Source of the DNA: Clostridium vitabionis | Lineage (GTDB): Bacteria; Bacillota; Clostridia; Lachnospirales; Lachnospiraceae | Length of the DNA: 64,000 nt | Reading direction: 5' to 3' | NCBI RefSeq assembly: GCF_015351765.1 | Contig: NZ_JADKQA010000005.1 | Span: 86,102-150,101 of the forward strand | Part shown: positions 8,673-17,779 of the stretch, in pieces | Numbering within the stretch: position 1 is the stretch's first letter | Layout of the letters: the number at the start of each line of letters is the position of its first letter | The notes under the pieces: generated by a model | What the model saw: the letters and a program-made list of their open reading frames with translations, nothing else | Told to the model about the DNA's origin: nothing | Database searches by the model: none | Translations under genes and position numbers: made by a program

Positions 8673-10421
8673 TCACCTTCTATTGTTCGTCTCCCCCGGC
8701 ATATTCCAGGCATGGTGATCCGTATGAAGCAGGTGCTCCGCCTTCTCGGAGAGAGGCTCGCCAAGGTAATCGCGGTAGACCGCCTTGATGGACGGATTCT
8801 CATGCGAGAAGCGCAGGTTGCTTCCCTGGTCCTGCATGTAGAGGATCGGGGCGCGCAGCGGGGCAAGCTCGAAGCCCTCGCGGATCGGCTGGCCGCCGCC
8901 GCCGACGCAGCCGCCGGGGCAGGCCATGACCTCGACGAAATCGTAGCTCGCCCTCCCCTTCCGGAGATCCTCGAGAAGCGCGCTCGCGTTGCCGAGGCCG
9001 TTGACCACGCAGACCCTGAGCTTCTGGCCGTTCCCGAGGTCAAATTCCGATTCCTTCCGCCCTTTCATGCCGCGGACTGCCTTGAACGCATCCGGGTTGG
9101 GGTTCTTTCCGTTGACAAAATAGTAGGCGCTCCGGAGAGCTGCCTCCATGACGCCGCCGGTCGCGCCGAAGATATTGCCGGCGCCGGAGCCGACCCCGAG
9201 CGGAAGATCCGGATCGGACTCGTTGAGCGCGGTGATATCGATGGAATCCGAGCGGATCAGGCGGGCAATCTCCCGCGTGGTCAGAACAACATCCACCTCA
9301 GGATCCCCTTCATCGTCCACCATATTCGGATAAGCTGCCTCCGCCTTCTTCGCGACGCAGGGCATGATGGAGACGCAGAAAATCTTCTTCGGCGACACGC
9401 CGAGGGTATCCGCGTAATAGCTCTTCGCGATCGCGCCGAACATCTGCTGCGGGGACTTTGATGTGGAGAGATTGTCCACAAAGTCCGGGTAATGCGCCTT
9501 GGCGAAGCGCACCCACCCCGGGCAGCAGGAGGTGAACATCGGGAATTTCGCCTTCTCCGGGTTCTTCAGCTTCTCCAGGAGCTCATTGGCCTCCTCCATG
9601 ATCGTGAGGTCAGCCGAGAAATCGGTGTCAAAGACATAGTCGAAGCCCATTTTCCGGAGGGCGGCCACCAGGCGGCGCAGCGTGGCGAATTCCGGGTTCA
9701 CCTTGAACGCCTCTCCCCAGGAGGTGCGGATCGACGGCGCGACCTGCGCAACCGTGATCACCTCCGGATCTTCCAGCGCGTCCAGCACGCGGTCTGTGTC
9801 ATCCCGCTCGCGGAGTGCACCGACCGGACAGTGCGTGATACACTGACCGCAGAGGACGCAGTCCGCGTCCTCCAGGCGGTAAAGTCCGGAGACATCCACC
9901 GTGGTCCGGGAGCCGGTATTCACCAGGTCCCAGATATGGGTATTCTGTACATGGTCGCAGACCTGGATGCAGCGCATGCACTTGATGCACTTTTCATATT
10001 CGCGGATCAGCGGAAACTTCACACTCCCCCGCTTCTCCGGGATCGTCCGCTCATAGGGGACGCCGATGATATTCAGGTTGTTGGCCACCTTCTGCAGGCC
10101 GCAGGTGCCGCCGCGGTTGCAGATGGCACAGTTGGTATCGTGCTCGGAAAGAATCAGCTCCACATTGATTTTCCGGGTGTTGCGGACCTTCTTCGTGTTG
10201 GTGCGGATCACCATGCCCTCGGCCACCGGATTATTGCAGGCAGTAAAGAGGCGGGCATAGCCCTCCACCTCGACAACGCAGACCCTGCAGGCACCGATCT
10301 CGTTCAGATCCTTCATGAAGCAGAGCGTGGGGATGTGAATGCCGGCAAGCTTCGCGGCATCCAGGATCGTCGTGCCCTCCGGCACTTGAAGCTCCCTGCC
10401 GTCAATCGTTACATTTACCAT
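8673..10421 (-). CDS. hydA: [FeFe] hydrogenase, group A, M3-type
   Basis: 582 aa; reversible H2 production from low-potential electrons. Order of domains: N-terminal [2Fe-2S] plant-type ferredoxin (about 1-78), a His-Cys [4Fe-4S] site (NCAICNRGGTC), two [4Fe-4S] motifs (CIKCMRCIQVC and CVLCGQCITHCPVG), then the H-cluster domain with its three signatures TSCCPGW, MPCVAKK and ACPGGCVGGGGQP. All cluster ligands look present. It overlaps the upstream oxidoreductase gene by seven bases and has an AGAGGAAA site, so they are translationally coupled. Partner-protein context suggests electrons come from a pyridine nucleotide, possibly with bifurcation. Confidence 0.95.
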   Translation of the reverse strand: MVNVTIDGRELQVPEGTTILDAAKLAGIHIPTLCFMKDLNEIGACRVCVVEVEGYARLFTACNNPVAEGMVIRTNTKKVRNTRKINVELILSEHDTNCAICNRGGTCGLQKVANNLNIIGVPYERTIPEKRGSVKFPLIREYEKCIKCMRCIQVCDHVQNTHIWDLVNTGSRTTVDVSGLYRLEDADCVLCGQCITHCPVGALRERDDTDRVLDALEDPEVITVAQVAPSIRTSWGEAFKVNPEFATLRRLVAALRKMGFDYVFDTDFSADLTIMEEANELLEKLKNPEKAKFPMFTSCCPGWVRFAKAHYPDFVDNLSTSKSPQQMFGAIAKSYYADTLGVSPKKIFCVSIMPCVAKKAEAAYPNMVDDEGDPEVDVVLTTREIARLIRSDSIDITALNESDPDLPLGVGSGAGNIFGATGGVMEAALRSAYYFVNGKNPNPDAFKAVRGMKGRKESEFDLGNGQKLRVCVVNGLGNASALLEDLRKGRASYDFVEVMACPGGCVGGGGQPIREGFELAPLRAPILYMQDQGSNLRFSHENPSIKAVYRDYLGEPLSEKAEHLLHTDHHAWNMPGETNNRR

Positions 10422-12250
10422 TTTTCCTCTCTGCCTCCCTTAAATACACCGTAGCCGAAGTGATCGCAGTGGAGGCACCGGCCGGATTCCTGGCAGGCTT
10501 CCTCCCTCGTCATCGACAGTTCCATCAGGTCATAATCGTGGCGGCGCTCATCAGCCGGACGCTCCCGGAGGTTGATCCTGCCGCACGGCTTGTTGTCCGA
10601 GAATCTCACCGGCGGAACCTGGACGTCGGTCCGGATCTCATGGTTGAACCCGAGATAGTCGTCGATATTGGCAGCCGCTACCTTGCCCGCCGCGATGGCG
10701 CGGATGCAGGTTGCCGGGCCGGTCACGCAGTCGCCGCCCGCGAAGATGCCCTCCGCATCCCGGATACTGCTGGTGTCAAAGGCATCAATGCGCCCGCGCT
10801 GGAGCGGAAGGCCGAACTCGCCGAATTTCTGGGAATCGATGCCCTGGCCGACCGCGACGAGGACGCGGTCCACCGGCATGCGGATATCCTCCCTCTCGCT
10901 GGAAGGGATCGCCGACGGACGCCCGTCCTTCACATAGCTGGTCATCTGCTGGCGGTACCAGATCGCCGAGACATTTCCCTCCTCATCCTTCTCGATGCGG
11001 AGCGGGGAATCCAGCTCCATGACCTCGCAGCCGTCCGCGATGGCGCCCTCAACCTCCTCCGGAAGGGCTGTCATATCCAGGATTCTCCGCCGGTACAGGA
11101 TGCGGACTGTCCGCGCGCCGCAGCGCACCGCCGTCCGCGCGACATCCATGGCGACGTTGCCGCCGCCGACCACCGCGATATTGAGGCCGGTGAAATCCGG
11201 GTAAATGTTATCGCCGATATCTCTCAGCATCTCCACCGCCGAGATAACGCCCGCCGCGTCCTCGCCGTCGATGCCGATCTTCCGGTCTGTGTGTGCGCCG
11301 ATGGCAACATAGAGCGCGTCGTACTGCTCCCGGATCTCCTCGATCGAGATATCCTTGCCGATGCTGACATTGGTCACTGCCTTGAATCCGGAGAGCTTCA
11401 AGCCCTCGATCTCATGATCCAGAACCTCGCGCGGAAGGCGATATGCCGGGATGCCGTAGCGGAGCATGCCGCCGAGCTGTTTTCTCTGCTCATAGACCGT
11501 CACGTCGTGGCCCATGATCGACAGGTAGTACGCGGCGGAAAGGCCGGACGGGCCGCCGCCGATGACCGCGACCTTCTTGCCCGTCGCCTCGTAGCGGCGC
11601 GGGGTCTTGATCTCGCCCTCGTTCTCCACGGCAAAGCGCTTGAGGCCGCGGATATTGATCGGCGCGTCGATCATGGTCCTGCGGCAGCGGACCTCGCACG
11701 GATGCTCGCAGATCAGCGCGCAGGACGCCGGGAACGGATTGTCCTTGCGGATCAGGTTGACCGCATCCGCGTATCTCCCCTCGTGGACAAGGGCGACATA
11801 GCCGGGCACATCCACGTGCGCCGGACACTGGGACACGCAGGGAACCGGCTGGTTCTGGAGACCCTTGCAGCGGTGCTTGGTGATGTGCTCGATATAATCG
11901 TCGCGGAACCCCTGGACGCCGCGCAGCACCATGTGGGCTGCCTCCGCGCCGATTGCACAGTCTGATGAGTAATAGACACTCTCTGCCGTACGCTCGATCA
12001 GGGTCAGGGTATCCATCGTCGCCGTCCCCTCGAGAACCGAATTGATCAGCCGCTCAAGCTGGCCGAGGCCGATCCGGCAGGGAACGCATTTCCCACAGGA
12101 CTGCGCATGACAGAGGTGGAGAAATGCCCACGCGAGATCCACAGGGCAGAGTCCCGGCTGGCTTGCCGTGATCCTGCGCTCCAGATCCTTATAGAGCTCC
12201 TCGACTGTCTTCTGCGCATTGTTCTGTGTCACAATGCTCAATCTGCTCAT
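10415..12250 (-). CDS. NuoF-C-terminal/SfrB-like FAD oxidoreductase subunit of the hydrogenase
   Basis: 611 aa. Residues about 45-115 hold the NuoF-type [4Fe-4S] motif SCGKCVPCRIG, but the FMN/NADH-binding part of NuoF is missing. Next comes a Cys-rich linker like that of GltD (CVSQCPAHVDVPGY, CALICEHPCEVRC). Then two dinucleotide-binding folds follow, GGGPSGLSAAYYLS for FAD and GGGNVAMDVARTA for NAD(P). A C-terminal CLHCD motif ends the protein. This layout is that of SfrB/HydL-like flavin subunits that pass electrons between NAD(P)H and iron-sulfur partners. It is the first gene of the minus-strand operon, with an AAGGAGAG site before the ATG. Confidence 0.88.
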   Translation of the reverse strand: MSRLSIVTQNNAQKTVEELYKDLERRITASQPGLCPVDLAWAFLHLCHAQSCGKCVPCRIGLGQLERLINSVLEGTATMDTLTLIERTAESVYYSSDCAIGAEAAHMVLRGVQGFRDDYIEHITKHRCKGLQNQPVPCVSQCPAHVDVPGYVALVHEGRYADAVNLIRKDNPFPASCALICEHPCEVRCRRTMIDAPINIRGLKRFAVENEGEIKTPRRYEATGKKVAVIGGGPSGLSAAYYLSIMGHDVTVYEQRKQLGGMLRYGIPAYRLPREVLDHEIEGLKLSGFKAVTNVSIGKDISIEEIREQYDALYVAIGAHTDRKIGIDGEDAAGVISAVEMLRDIGDNIYPDFTGLNIAVVGGGNVAMDVARTAVRCGARTVRILYRRRILDMTALPEEVEGAIADGCEVMELDSPLRIEKDEEGNVSAIWYRQQMTSYVKDGRPSAIPSSEREDIRMPVDRVLVAVGQGIDSQKFGEFGLPLQRGRIDAFDTSSIRDAEGIFAGGDCVTGPATCIRAIAAGKVAAANIDDYLGFNHEIRTDVQVPPVRFSDNKPCGRINLRERPADERRHDYDLMELSMTREEACQESGRCLHCDHFGYGVFKGGREEKW

Positions 12251-12315
12251 AACACTCTCCTTGTCTGCAGTCTATTTTTTCACGATATTGCTGAATTGAA
12301 TAGAACGTTGCTACA

Positions 12316-12321
12316 ATTATA
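12316..12321 (-). promoter_or_regulatory. Candidate -10 of the hydrogenase operon
   Basis: TATAAT on the minus strand lies about 65 bases upstream of the first ATG. The expected -35 position shows no good match, so either activation or a different spacing would be needed. Confidence 0.35.
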
Positions 12322-12464
12322 GGCGAAAATGCCCAATTTTTCCACCGACAATTCTATAGATTTTTCTTTGCCGTGATAAAAATATCCTATTCAGGGTTCC
12401 GCCTCCCGCGAAGCTTTGCCGCAGACAAGGAGAGGTTTGATGCCTGCAGCCTGCCTGAAATGAC

Positions 12465-12516
12465 GGGAAGCCCCCGCAAAACCGCCTTAAGGCAGCGGCT
12501 TCGCGGGGGCTTCCCC
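12465..12516. terminator. Long GC-rich hairpin after pflB
   Basis: GGGAAGCCCCCGC pairs with GCGGGGGCTTCCC around a shorter inner stem. It lies 20 bases beyond the pflB stop. No clear T-run follows on either strand, so it may stabilise mRNA rather than terminate. It shares its design with the hairpins at 16149 and 42247. Confidence 0.6.
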
Positions 12517-12536
12517 GGGATATACTTTTACTAAAA

Positions 12537-14822
12537 TCACATTCTCTCGTGCGCGTTTCTCGCGATGACGTCGAGCTGCTGCTCACGGGTGAGGTCAATG
12601 AACTTCACCGCGTAACCGGAAACCCGGATCGTGAAGTTCGCGTACTCCGGCTTCTCCGGATGCGCCATGGCATCCTTCAACCGGTCAACGCCGAAGACAT
12701 TGACATTCAGATGATGCGCGCCCTGGTCGAAATAGCCGTCCATGACGTGAACCAGGTTCTCCGTGCGCTCCTCCTCGGTGTGGCCGAGCGCCGACGGGCT
12801 GATGGTCTGCGTGTTGGAAATGCCGTCCAGCGCGTACTCGTAGGGAAGCTTCGCCACCGAGTTCAGGGAGGCGAGAAGGCCGTTCTTCTCCGCACCGTAA
12901 GCCGGGTTTGCTCCGGGCGAAAATGGCGTGTATGCTGCCCTGCCGTCCGGAAGGGCGCCGGTAGCCTTACCGTAAACGACATTGGAGGTGATCGTCAGGA
13001 TCGATGTCGTCGCCTCGGAATTGCGGTAGGTGTGGTTCTTCTTCACCTTCGTGAGGAAGGTCTTGAGCAGCCAGACCGCGATCTCATCCGCACGCGCATC
13101 GTCATTGCCGTAGCGCGGGAAGTCGCCCTCGATCCGGAAGTCCACGGCAACGCCTTCCTCATCGCGGATAGGGGTTACCTTGGCATACTTGATCGCGGAG
13201 AGGGAATCCACCACATGGGAGAAGCCGGCAATTCCCGTCGCGAAGGTCCGGCGGACATCCGTGTCGATGAGCGCCATTTCCGCCGCCTCATAGTAATACT
13301 TATCGTGCATGTACTGGATCAGGTTCAGGATATTCACATAGAGGGAAGCCAGCCAGTCCAGCATCAGGTCGTACTTGTGCATCACCTCATCGTAGGAGAG
13401 CACATCAGCGGTGATCGGCGCAAGCTCCGGGCCGACCTGCATGTGGCGGCCGCTCTTGTCGCGGAACTTCTCATCCTTCCCGCCGTTGATCGCGTAGAGC
13501 AGGCACTTCGCCAGGTTCGCGCGCGCACCGAAGAACTGCATCTCCTTCCCCGTCTGCGTCGCGGAGACGCAGCAGCAGATGCTGTAATCGTCTCCCCAGA
13601 CCGGCTTCATCACGTCATCATTTTCATACTGGATCGCGGACGTATCCACGGAAATCTTCGCCGCGTACTTCTTGAAGCTCTCCGGGAGCTGCGAGGAATA
13701 GAGCACCGTCAGGTTCGGCTCCGGAGACGGTCCCATATTTTCCAGCGTGTGCAGGAAGCGGAAGTCGTTCTTCGTCACCATCGACCTGCCGTCCATGCCG
13801 ATGCCGGCAACCTCCAGCGTCGCCCACACCGGGTCGCCGGAGAACAGCTCATTGTAGGACGGGATCCGGGCAAATTTAACCATGCGGAACTTCATGACCA
13901 TGTGGTCGATCAGCTCCTGGGCCTCGCTCTCCGTGATGGCGCCCTCCTTGAGGTCGCGGTCGATATAGATGTCCAGGAAGGTGGAAATCCTGCCGACGCT
14001 CATCGCCGCGCCGTTCTGCGTCTTCACCGCGGCAAGATAGCCGAAGTAAACCCACTGCACGGCCTCCCTGGCATTCTTCGCCGGGGCGGAAATGTCATAG
14101 CCGTAGATCTCCGCCATCTTCTTCATGCCGCGCAGCGCCCGGATCTGCTCCGCGATCTCCTCGCGCTGGCGGATGATATCGTCGGTCATCACGCCGCAGC
14201 CGCAATTCTCCAGGTCTTCCTGCTTCTTCTCAATCAGAAAATCAATGCCGTAGAGGGCAACCCGGCGGTAATCGCCGACGATGCGGCCGCGGCCGTAGGT
14301 ATCCGGAAGGCCGGTCACGATGTGGCTGTGGCGGGCGCGGCGCATCTCCGGGGTGTAGGCGTCAAACACCGCCTGGTTGTGGGTCTTGTGATAATCGGTG
14401 AAAATCTTGTGGAACTTGGGATTGACCGCATAGCCGTAGTTGGCGGCAGCTTCCTCCGCCATCTTGATGCCGCCGTAGGGCATGAAGGCACGCTTTAACG
14501 GCTTGTCGGTCTGGAGGCCGACGATCTTCTCGAGATCTTTCATCGATTCATCGATATATCCCGGCCCATACGACGTGAGCCCGGAGACGATCTCCGTCTC
14601 GCACTCGAGGACGCCGCCCTTCGCGCGCTCCTCCTTCTGCAGCTCCTGGAGCTTTCCCCAGAGCTTATCCGTCGCCTCGGTCGGCCCGGCCAGGAAGGAA
14701 GCATCGCCGTCGTACGGCGTGTAATTCTTCTGGATAAATTCGCGGACGTTGACGTCATCTCTCCACTTTGTGCCCTGGAAGCCTCTCCAGGCATTTTCCC
14801 TGTTCCCGGTAAGCGTCTGCAT
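12537..14822 (-). CDS. pflB: Formate C-acetyltransferase (pyruvate formate-lyase)
   Basis: 761 aa glycyl-radical enzyme that splits pyruvate with CoA into acetyl-CoA and formate in fermentation. The active-site cysteine pair is in [13 protein letters not shown] near the middle. The C-terminal radical loop RVSGYAVKF contains the glycine that PflA activates. Length matches the family (about 740-760). The start follows GGAGGAGAG. It is the second gene after pflA; a 127-base spacer contains a GTGCGGG/CCCGCAC stem. A long hairpin lies directly downstream. Oxygen sensitive and expected to be expressed only in anoxic cells. Confidence 0.97.
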   Translation of the reverse strand: MQTLTGNRENAWRGFQGTKWRDDVNVREFIQKNYTPYDGDASFLAGPTEATDKLWGKLQELQKEERAKGGVLECETEIVSGLTSYGPGYIDESMKDLEKIVGLQTDKPLKRAFMPYGGIKMAEEAAANYGYAVNPKFHKIFTDYHKTHNQAVFDAYTPEMRRARHSHIVTGLPDTYGRGRIVGDYRRVALYGIDFLIEKKQEDLENCGCGVMTDDIIRQREEIAEQIRALRGMKKMAEIYGYDISAPAKNAREAVQWVYFGYLAAVKTQNGAAMSVGRISTFLDIYIDRDLKEGAITESEAQELIDHMVMKFRMVKFARIPSYNELFSGDPVWATLEVAGIGMDGRSMVTKNDFRFLHTLENMGPSPEPNLTVLYSSQLPESFKKYAAKISVDTSAIQYENDDVMKPVWGDDYSICCCVSATQTGKEMQFFGARANLAKCLLYAINGGKDEKFRDKSGRHMQVGPELAPITADVLSYDEVMHKYDLMLDWLASLYVNILNLIQYMHDKYYYEAAEMALIDTDVRRTFATGIAGFSHVVDSLSAIKYAKVTPIRDEEGVAVDFRIEGDFPRYGNDDARADEIAVWLLKTFLTKVKKNHTYRNSEATTSILTITSNVVYGKATGALPDGRAAYTPFSPGANPAYGAEKNGLLASLNSVAKLPYEYALDGISNTQTISPSALGHTEEERTENLVHVMDGYFDQGAHHLNVNVFGVDRLKDAMAHPEKPEYANFTIRVSGYAVKFIDLTREQQLDVIARNAHERM

Positions 14823-14949
14823 ATATTCTCTCCTCCGTCTCCAGGCCGTGCGGCCTGCTCTCCCATAAAACCTGTTATCCTGTCTCAGCCTTCCCTGTGC
14901 GGGCGTGCTTCACCTTCTCGGTTCCCCGCACGGAAATCGCGGTATCTTC

Positions 14950-15693
14950 TCAGCCTTCCCCGCGCAGGATCCGCTGTGCTTTCTCCGCTTCCTCCGCGGT
15001 GGGCACCCTGACATCCCGAAGGGTGTACGGGATTCCGGCTTTTTCCCATTTGGGGACTGCCATGTTGTGGTACGGCAGAACCTCAATCTTCCTGACATTC
15101 TTCAGGGAGCGGAGAAACTCCGCCGTCTTCCTGAGGTCTTCTTCCCCGTCGGTGATCCCCGGGACGAGAACCTGGCGGATCCAAACCGGCTTTCCTCTGC
15201 CAGAAAGGTATCTCAGCATCGCGAGGATATTCCCGTTCGGCTTTCCGGTCAGCCACCGGTGCCTACCGGGATCGATGTGCTTGATATCCACAAGCAGGAG
15301 ATCCGTGACGGCAAGCAGCCGGTCAAATTTCTCAAGGAAAACCGGATCTTCGGAAAATGGTTCCCCCGCCGTATCGATGCAGGTGCCAATCCCCCGGGCT
15401 TTCGCCTTCTCAAAAAGCTCTGTGAGAAAATCGATCTGCAGGAGAGGTTCCCCACCGCTGACCGTGATGCCGCCATCCTTTCCCCAGTAGCTCCGGTAGC
15501 GCTCCGCCTTGTCCAGGAGTTCATCCGCCGTCATCGCTGTGCCGCCGTCCGCTGACCAGGTGTCCACATTGTGGCAGTACCGGCACCGCAGATGACAGCC
15601 CATGAGGAAAATCACAAACCTCACGCCGGGACCGTCGACGGAACCGAACGTCTCGATTGAGTGAACTCTGCCCATTCCCGCTGTATCGGCCAT
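14950..15693 (-). CDS. pflA: Pyruvate formate-lyase activating enzyme
   Basis: Radical-SAM enzyme of 247 aa that installs the glycyl radical on PflB using S-adenosylmethionine. The cluster motif is GCHLRCRYCHN (C-x3-C-x2-C), followed by GGEPLLQIDF. The ORF track starts at 15711, but the AAAGGAGG site lies inside that extension, so the ATG at 15693 (MADTAGMGRV) is the start. It precedes pflB in the transcript, the reverse of the E. coli order. The promoter region carries an FNR-type palindrome. Confidence 0.95.
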   Translation of the reverse strand: MADTAGMGRVHSIETFGSVDGPGVRFVIFLMGCHLRCRYCHNVDTWSADGGTAMTADELLDKAERYRSYWGKDGGITVSGGEPLLQIDFLTELFEKAKARGIGTCIDTAGEPFSEDPVFLEKFDRLLAVTDLLLVDIKHIDPGRHRWLTGKPNGNILAMLRYLSGRGKPVWIRQVLVPGITDGEEDLRKTAEFLRSLKNVRKIEVLPYHNMAVPKWEKAGIPYTLRDVRVPTAEEAEKAQRILRGEG

Positions 15694-15733
15694 TCCGTCC
15701 TCCTTTCCCAAAAGGCTTTCCCGTTACACCTGC

Positions 15734-15777
15734 ATCATAAGGGACGGGAGGGGGGTATTTCCTTGATTGGAATCAAG
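15734..15777 (-). promoter_or_regulatory. FNR-type operator with -10 element for pflAB
   Basis: CTTGATTGGAATCAAG (15762-15777) is a perfect palindrome and fits the FNR consensus TTGAT-N4-ATCAA. On the minus strand TATGAT (15739-15734) can serve as -10. That puts the palindrome centre at about -42 from the predicted start, the class II activator position, and replaces the -35. The regulator itself is not in the window. Confidence 0.65.
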
Positions 15778-15895
15778 TTTTCAGGGGATTTGTTCCGGGG
15801 AGGCGGACCCCCTCGCGCAGCAATATTGTCTGAATTATATGTATTTATTGCTCAATAATGTATTATTTTTTATTTACCTTTTTTCTTTATCGCTA

Positions 15896-15924
15896 TTGAC
15901 AGACTGCACTTTTTCCTGTACAAT
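15896..15924 (+). promoter_or_regulatory. Near-consensus sigma-A promoter of a small transcript
   Basis: TTGACA, 17 bases, TACAAT. Nothing but a short RNA and its terminator follows for 180 bases. Confidence 0.85.
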
Positions 15925-15930
15925 AAAGAC

Positions 15931-16118
15931 AGTTAAGGAAGACGAAGAAAGTTGAAGGGAGTAAAGAAGGCGGCGAGTGCTTCACCGGAATGAAAGCCTT
16001 CAAAGTTCAGAAAAGTTCCAAGACGAAAAACTGAATAGGAGGTAAGTTGTTATGGAGGAACCGTACAACTAAATGGCCCATCAATCAGAAGAGAAATGAT
16101 TGATGGGCCTTATTTTTT
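15931..16118 (+). ncRNA. Candidate small RNA with a six-codon ORF
   Basis: A transcript of about 185 bases is defined by the strong promoter just upstream and an intrinsic terminator at 16075-16117. Inside are two possible stems, GAAGGC...GCCTTC near 15966-16002 and TTCAG...CTGAA near 16007-16035. A full AGGAGG site then precedes ATG GAG GAA CCG TAC AAC TAA (16052-16072), a peptide MEEPYN ending two bases before the terminator stem. I do not recognise a known RNA family. It could be a regulatory RNA, a dual-function RNA or a very small protein gene. Confidence 0.55.
16075..16117 (+). terminator. Intrinsic terminator of the small RNA
   Basis: A 13-bp perfect stem GGCCCATCAATCA / TGATTGATGGGCC with a nine-base loop is followed by TTATTTTTTT. 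Confidence 0.9.
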
Positions 16119-16148
16119 TCTCCTATTCTTTAGCCCTTGTCAGCGCAT

Positions 16149-16210
16149 GCCGGGGAGAGCCCGCAAAACCGTTTGCAAACAACAGTTTTGCGGGCTCTCC
16201 CCGGCTTTTT
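16149..16210 (+). terminator. Very long hairpin with T-run
   Basis: GCCGGGGAGAGCCCGCAAAAC pairs perfectly with its complement 15 bases later and is followed by TTTTT. It may be a second terminator after the small RNA. It shares the inner GCAAAAC/GTTTTGC core with the hairpin at 42247. Confidence 0.75.
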
Positions 16211-16302
16211 CCCAGGAAATCACCATCTCCTCCCCGACGCCGCCTTCTTCCCTGCCGGCTCGCGGTCCGCCCGGATACAGAAGCAACAGAATATGCATAT
16301 AT

Positions 16303-16420
16303 GCATATTTTTGACCGGCAAAAAGATGCATACTTGCATATTTTTGACCGGCAAAAAGATGCATACTTGCATATTTTTGACCGGTAAAAAGATGCGTGCT
16401 TGCGTATTTTCTGCTATACT
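16303..16420 (+). repeat. 33-bp tandem repeats overlapping the ATPase promoter
   Basis: The motif GCATATTTTTGACCGG starts at 16303, 16336 and 16369, with a diverged fourth copy at 16402. The period is exactly 33 bases, about three helical turns. Each unit also carries a small palindrome built on TGCATA. The last unit runs into TGCTATACT (16412-16420), an extended -10 for the next gene. The layout suggests phased operator sites controlling the ATPase. Confidence 0.75.
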
Positions 16421-16465
16421 TCCCTTAAGGATCAAATACATTATCTCTCAGAAGGAGGAAGATCG

Positions 16466-17770
16466 ATGCTGCAACGAACTGTCGATGCCGAACTTCTCCG
16501 CTTTGCCGACTCCAAAGAAAAGAAATGCCTTGTCGTGCGCGGCGCGCGGCAGGTCGGTAAGACGTGGTCTGTCCGCAACCTGGGCAACTGTGGGAAATTT
16601 CCATCGTTCATCGAAATCAATTTTCTGAAATCCCCGGATTTGAAGAAAATCTTTTCCGGCAATCTGGATGTCGATACCCTTTTGCTGAACTTTTCCCTCT
16701 ATCTGCCAAATAGAGCATTTATCCCGGGGAAAACTCTCCTCTTTCTGGATGAGATCCAGGAATGCCCGGAAGCCATCACCTCACTAAAATTCTGGGCGGA
16801 AGACGGCCGCTTCCGCGTAATTGCCAGCGGATCCATGCTCGGCATTGATTATAAGCGTCCCTCCTCCTATCCGGTTGGGTCTGTCCGCTATCTCGACATG
16901 AGTTCCCTGAGCTTTTCGGAATTTCTCCAGGCAATCGGTGTGAATTCCCAACTGATTGATATACTGCGGGATTGTTTCCATCAGGGAAACCCAGTGCCGG
17001 ATGCCATTCATCAGCAGATGATGAAATATCTGAAGCTCTACATCGCCATCGGCGGCATGCCGGAAGTGGTACAGCTTTACACGGATACAAACAGCTTTTC
17101 GGAAACCGACGTCCGCCAGCGGGAGATCCTGCAGGACTACCGCTATGACATCGCCCACTATGCGCCGCCGTCTGAAAAAATCAAAGCAGAAAAATGCTAC
17201 TTTTCTCTACCGGAACAGTTGGACAAGGAAAATCATAAGTTTCAGTATTCCATTGTCGAACCGCGAGGCACGAAACGAAAATTCGGATCAAGCATTGACT
17301 GGCTGGAAAATGCGGACCTGGTCACCATCTGTCCGGCCGTAACCAAAATAGAAGCCCCTCTGAAGGATTTTTCCGATTCCGATAATTTCCGCCTCTATCC
17401 GCGAGACATCGGCCTGTTTCTGTCCATGTATGATTTTTCTATCAAGCAGAAACTCTTAACCGGAGGATCCGAGATCGGGCAGGCAAAAGGCGGCATCTAT
17501 GAGGCACTGATTGCTTGTATGCTTGCCCAAAACCGTCACAAACTCTATTTTTACAAGAATGATACCACAAAGCTGGAATTGGAATTCCTGATGGATTCCC
17601 CGGACGGGGTAATCCCAATCGAAGTCAAGGCAGGAAACAACCGGTCACGCTCGCTGGATCGGATCCTCCAGTCGGAAACGATTCCATACGGTTATAAACT
17701 GATCTCCGGTAATGCCGGTATGACCGGCAAAAAGAGAAGTATCCCGCTGTATATGGCTATGTTCCTGTGA
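16466..17770 (+). CDS. DUF4143-type AAA ATPase
   Basis: 434 aa. Walker A is RGARQVGKTWSV and Walker B is LLFLDEIQECP near residue 90. The C-terminal half has the DUF4143 layout ending with a PD-(D/E)XK-like core (ELEFLMDSPDGVIPIEVKAG). Proteins of this family are common and mobile in gut anaerobes and archaea, and their function is not established. The start (ATG at 16466) follows AGAAGGAGG; the ORF track extends too far upstream. It stands alone behind a repeat array that probably acts as its control region and converges on the dehydratase operon. Confidence 0.85.
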   Translation: MLQRTVDAELLRFADSKEKKCLVVRGARQVGKTWSVRNLGNCGKFPSFIEINFLKSPDLKKIFSGNLDVDTLLLNFSLYLPNRAFIPGKTLLFLDEIQECPEAITSLKFWAEDGRFRVIASGSMLGIDYKRPSSYPVGSVRYLDMSSLSFSEFLQAIGVNSQLIDILRDCFHQGNPVPDAIHQQMMKYLKLYIAIGGMPEVVQLYTDTNSFSETDVRQREILQDYRYDIAHYAPPSEKIKAEKCYFSLPEQLDKENHKFQYSIVEPRGTKRKFGSSIDWLENADLVTICPAVTKIEAPLKDFSDSDNFRLYPRDIGLFLSMYDFSIKQKLLTGGSEIGQAKGGIYEALIACMLAQNRHKLYFYKNDTTKLELEFLMDSPDGVIPIEVKAGNNRSRSLDRILQSETIPYGYKLISGNAGMTGKKRSIPLYMAMFL

Positions 17771-17779
17771 CGAAAAATC

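Noticed and set aside
12549-14498. 649-aa plus-strand ORF opposite pflB
   Set aside because: Shadow of a strongly conserved gene in high-GC DNA.
16290-16420. CRISPR array
   Set aside because: The repeats are contiguous at 33 bp with no unique spacers and no cas genes.
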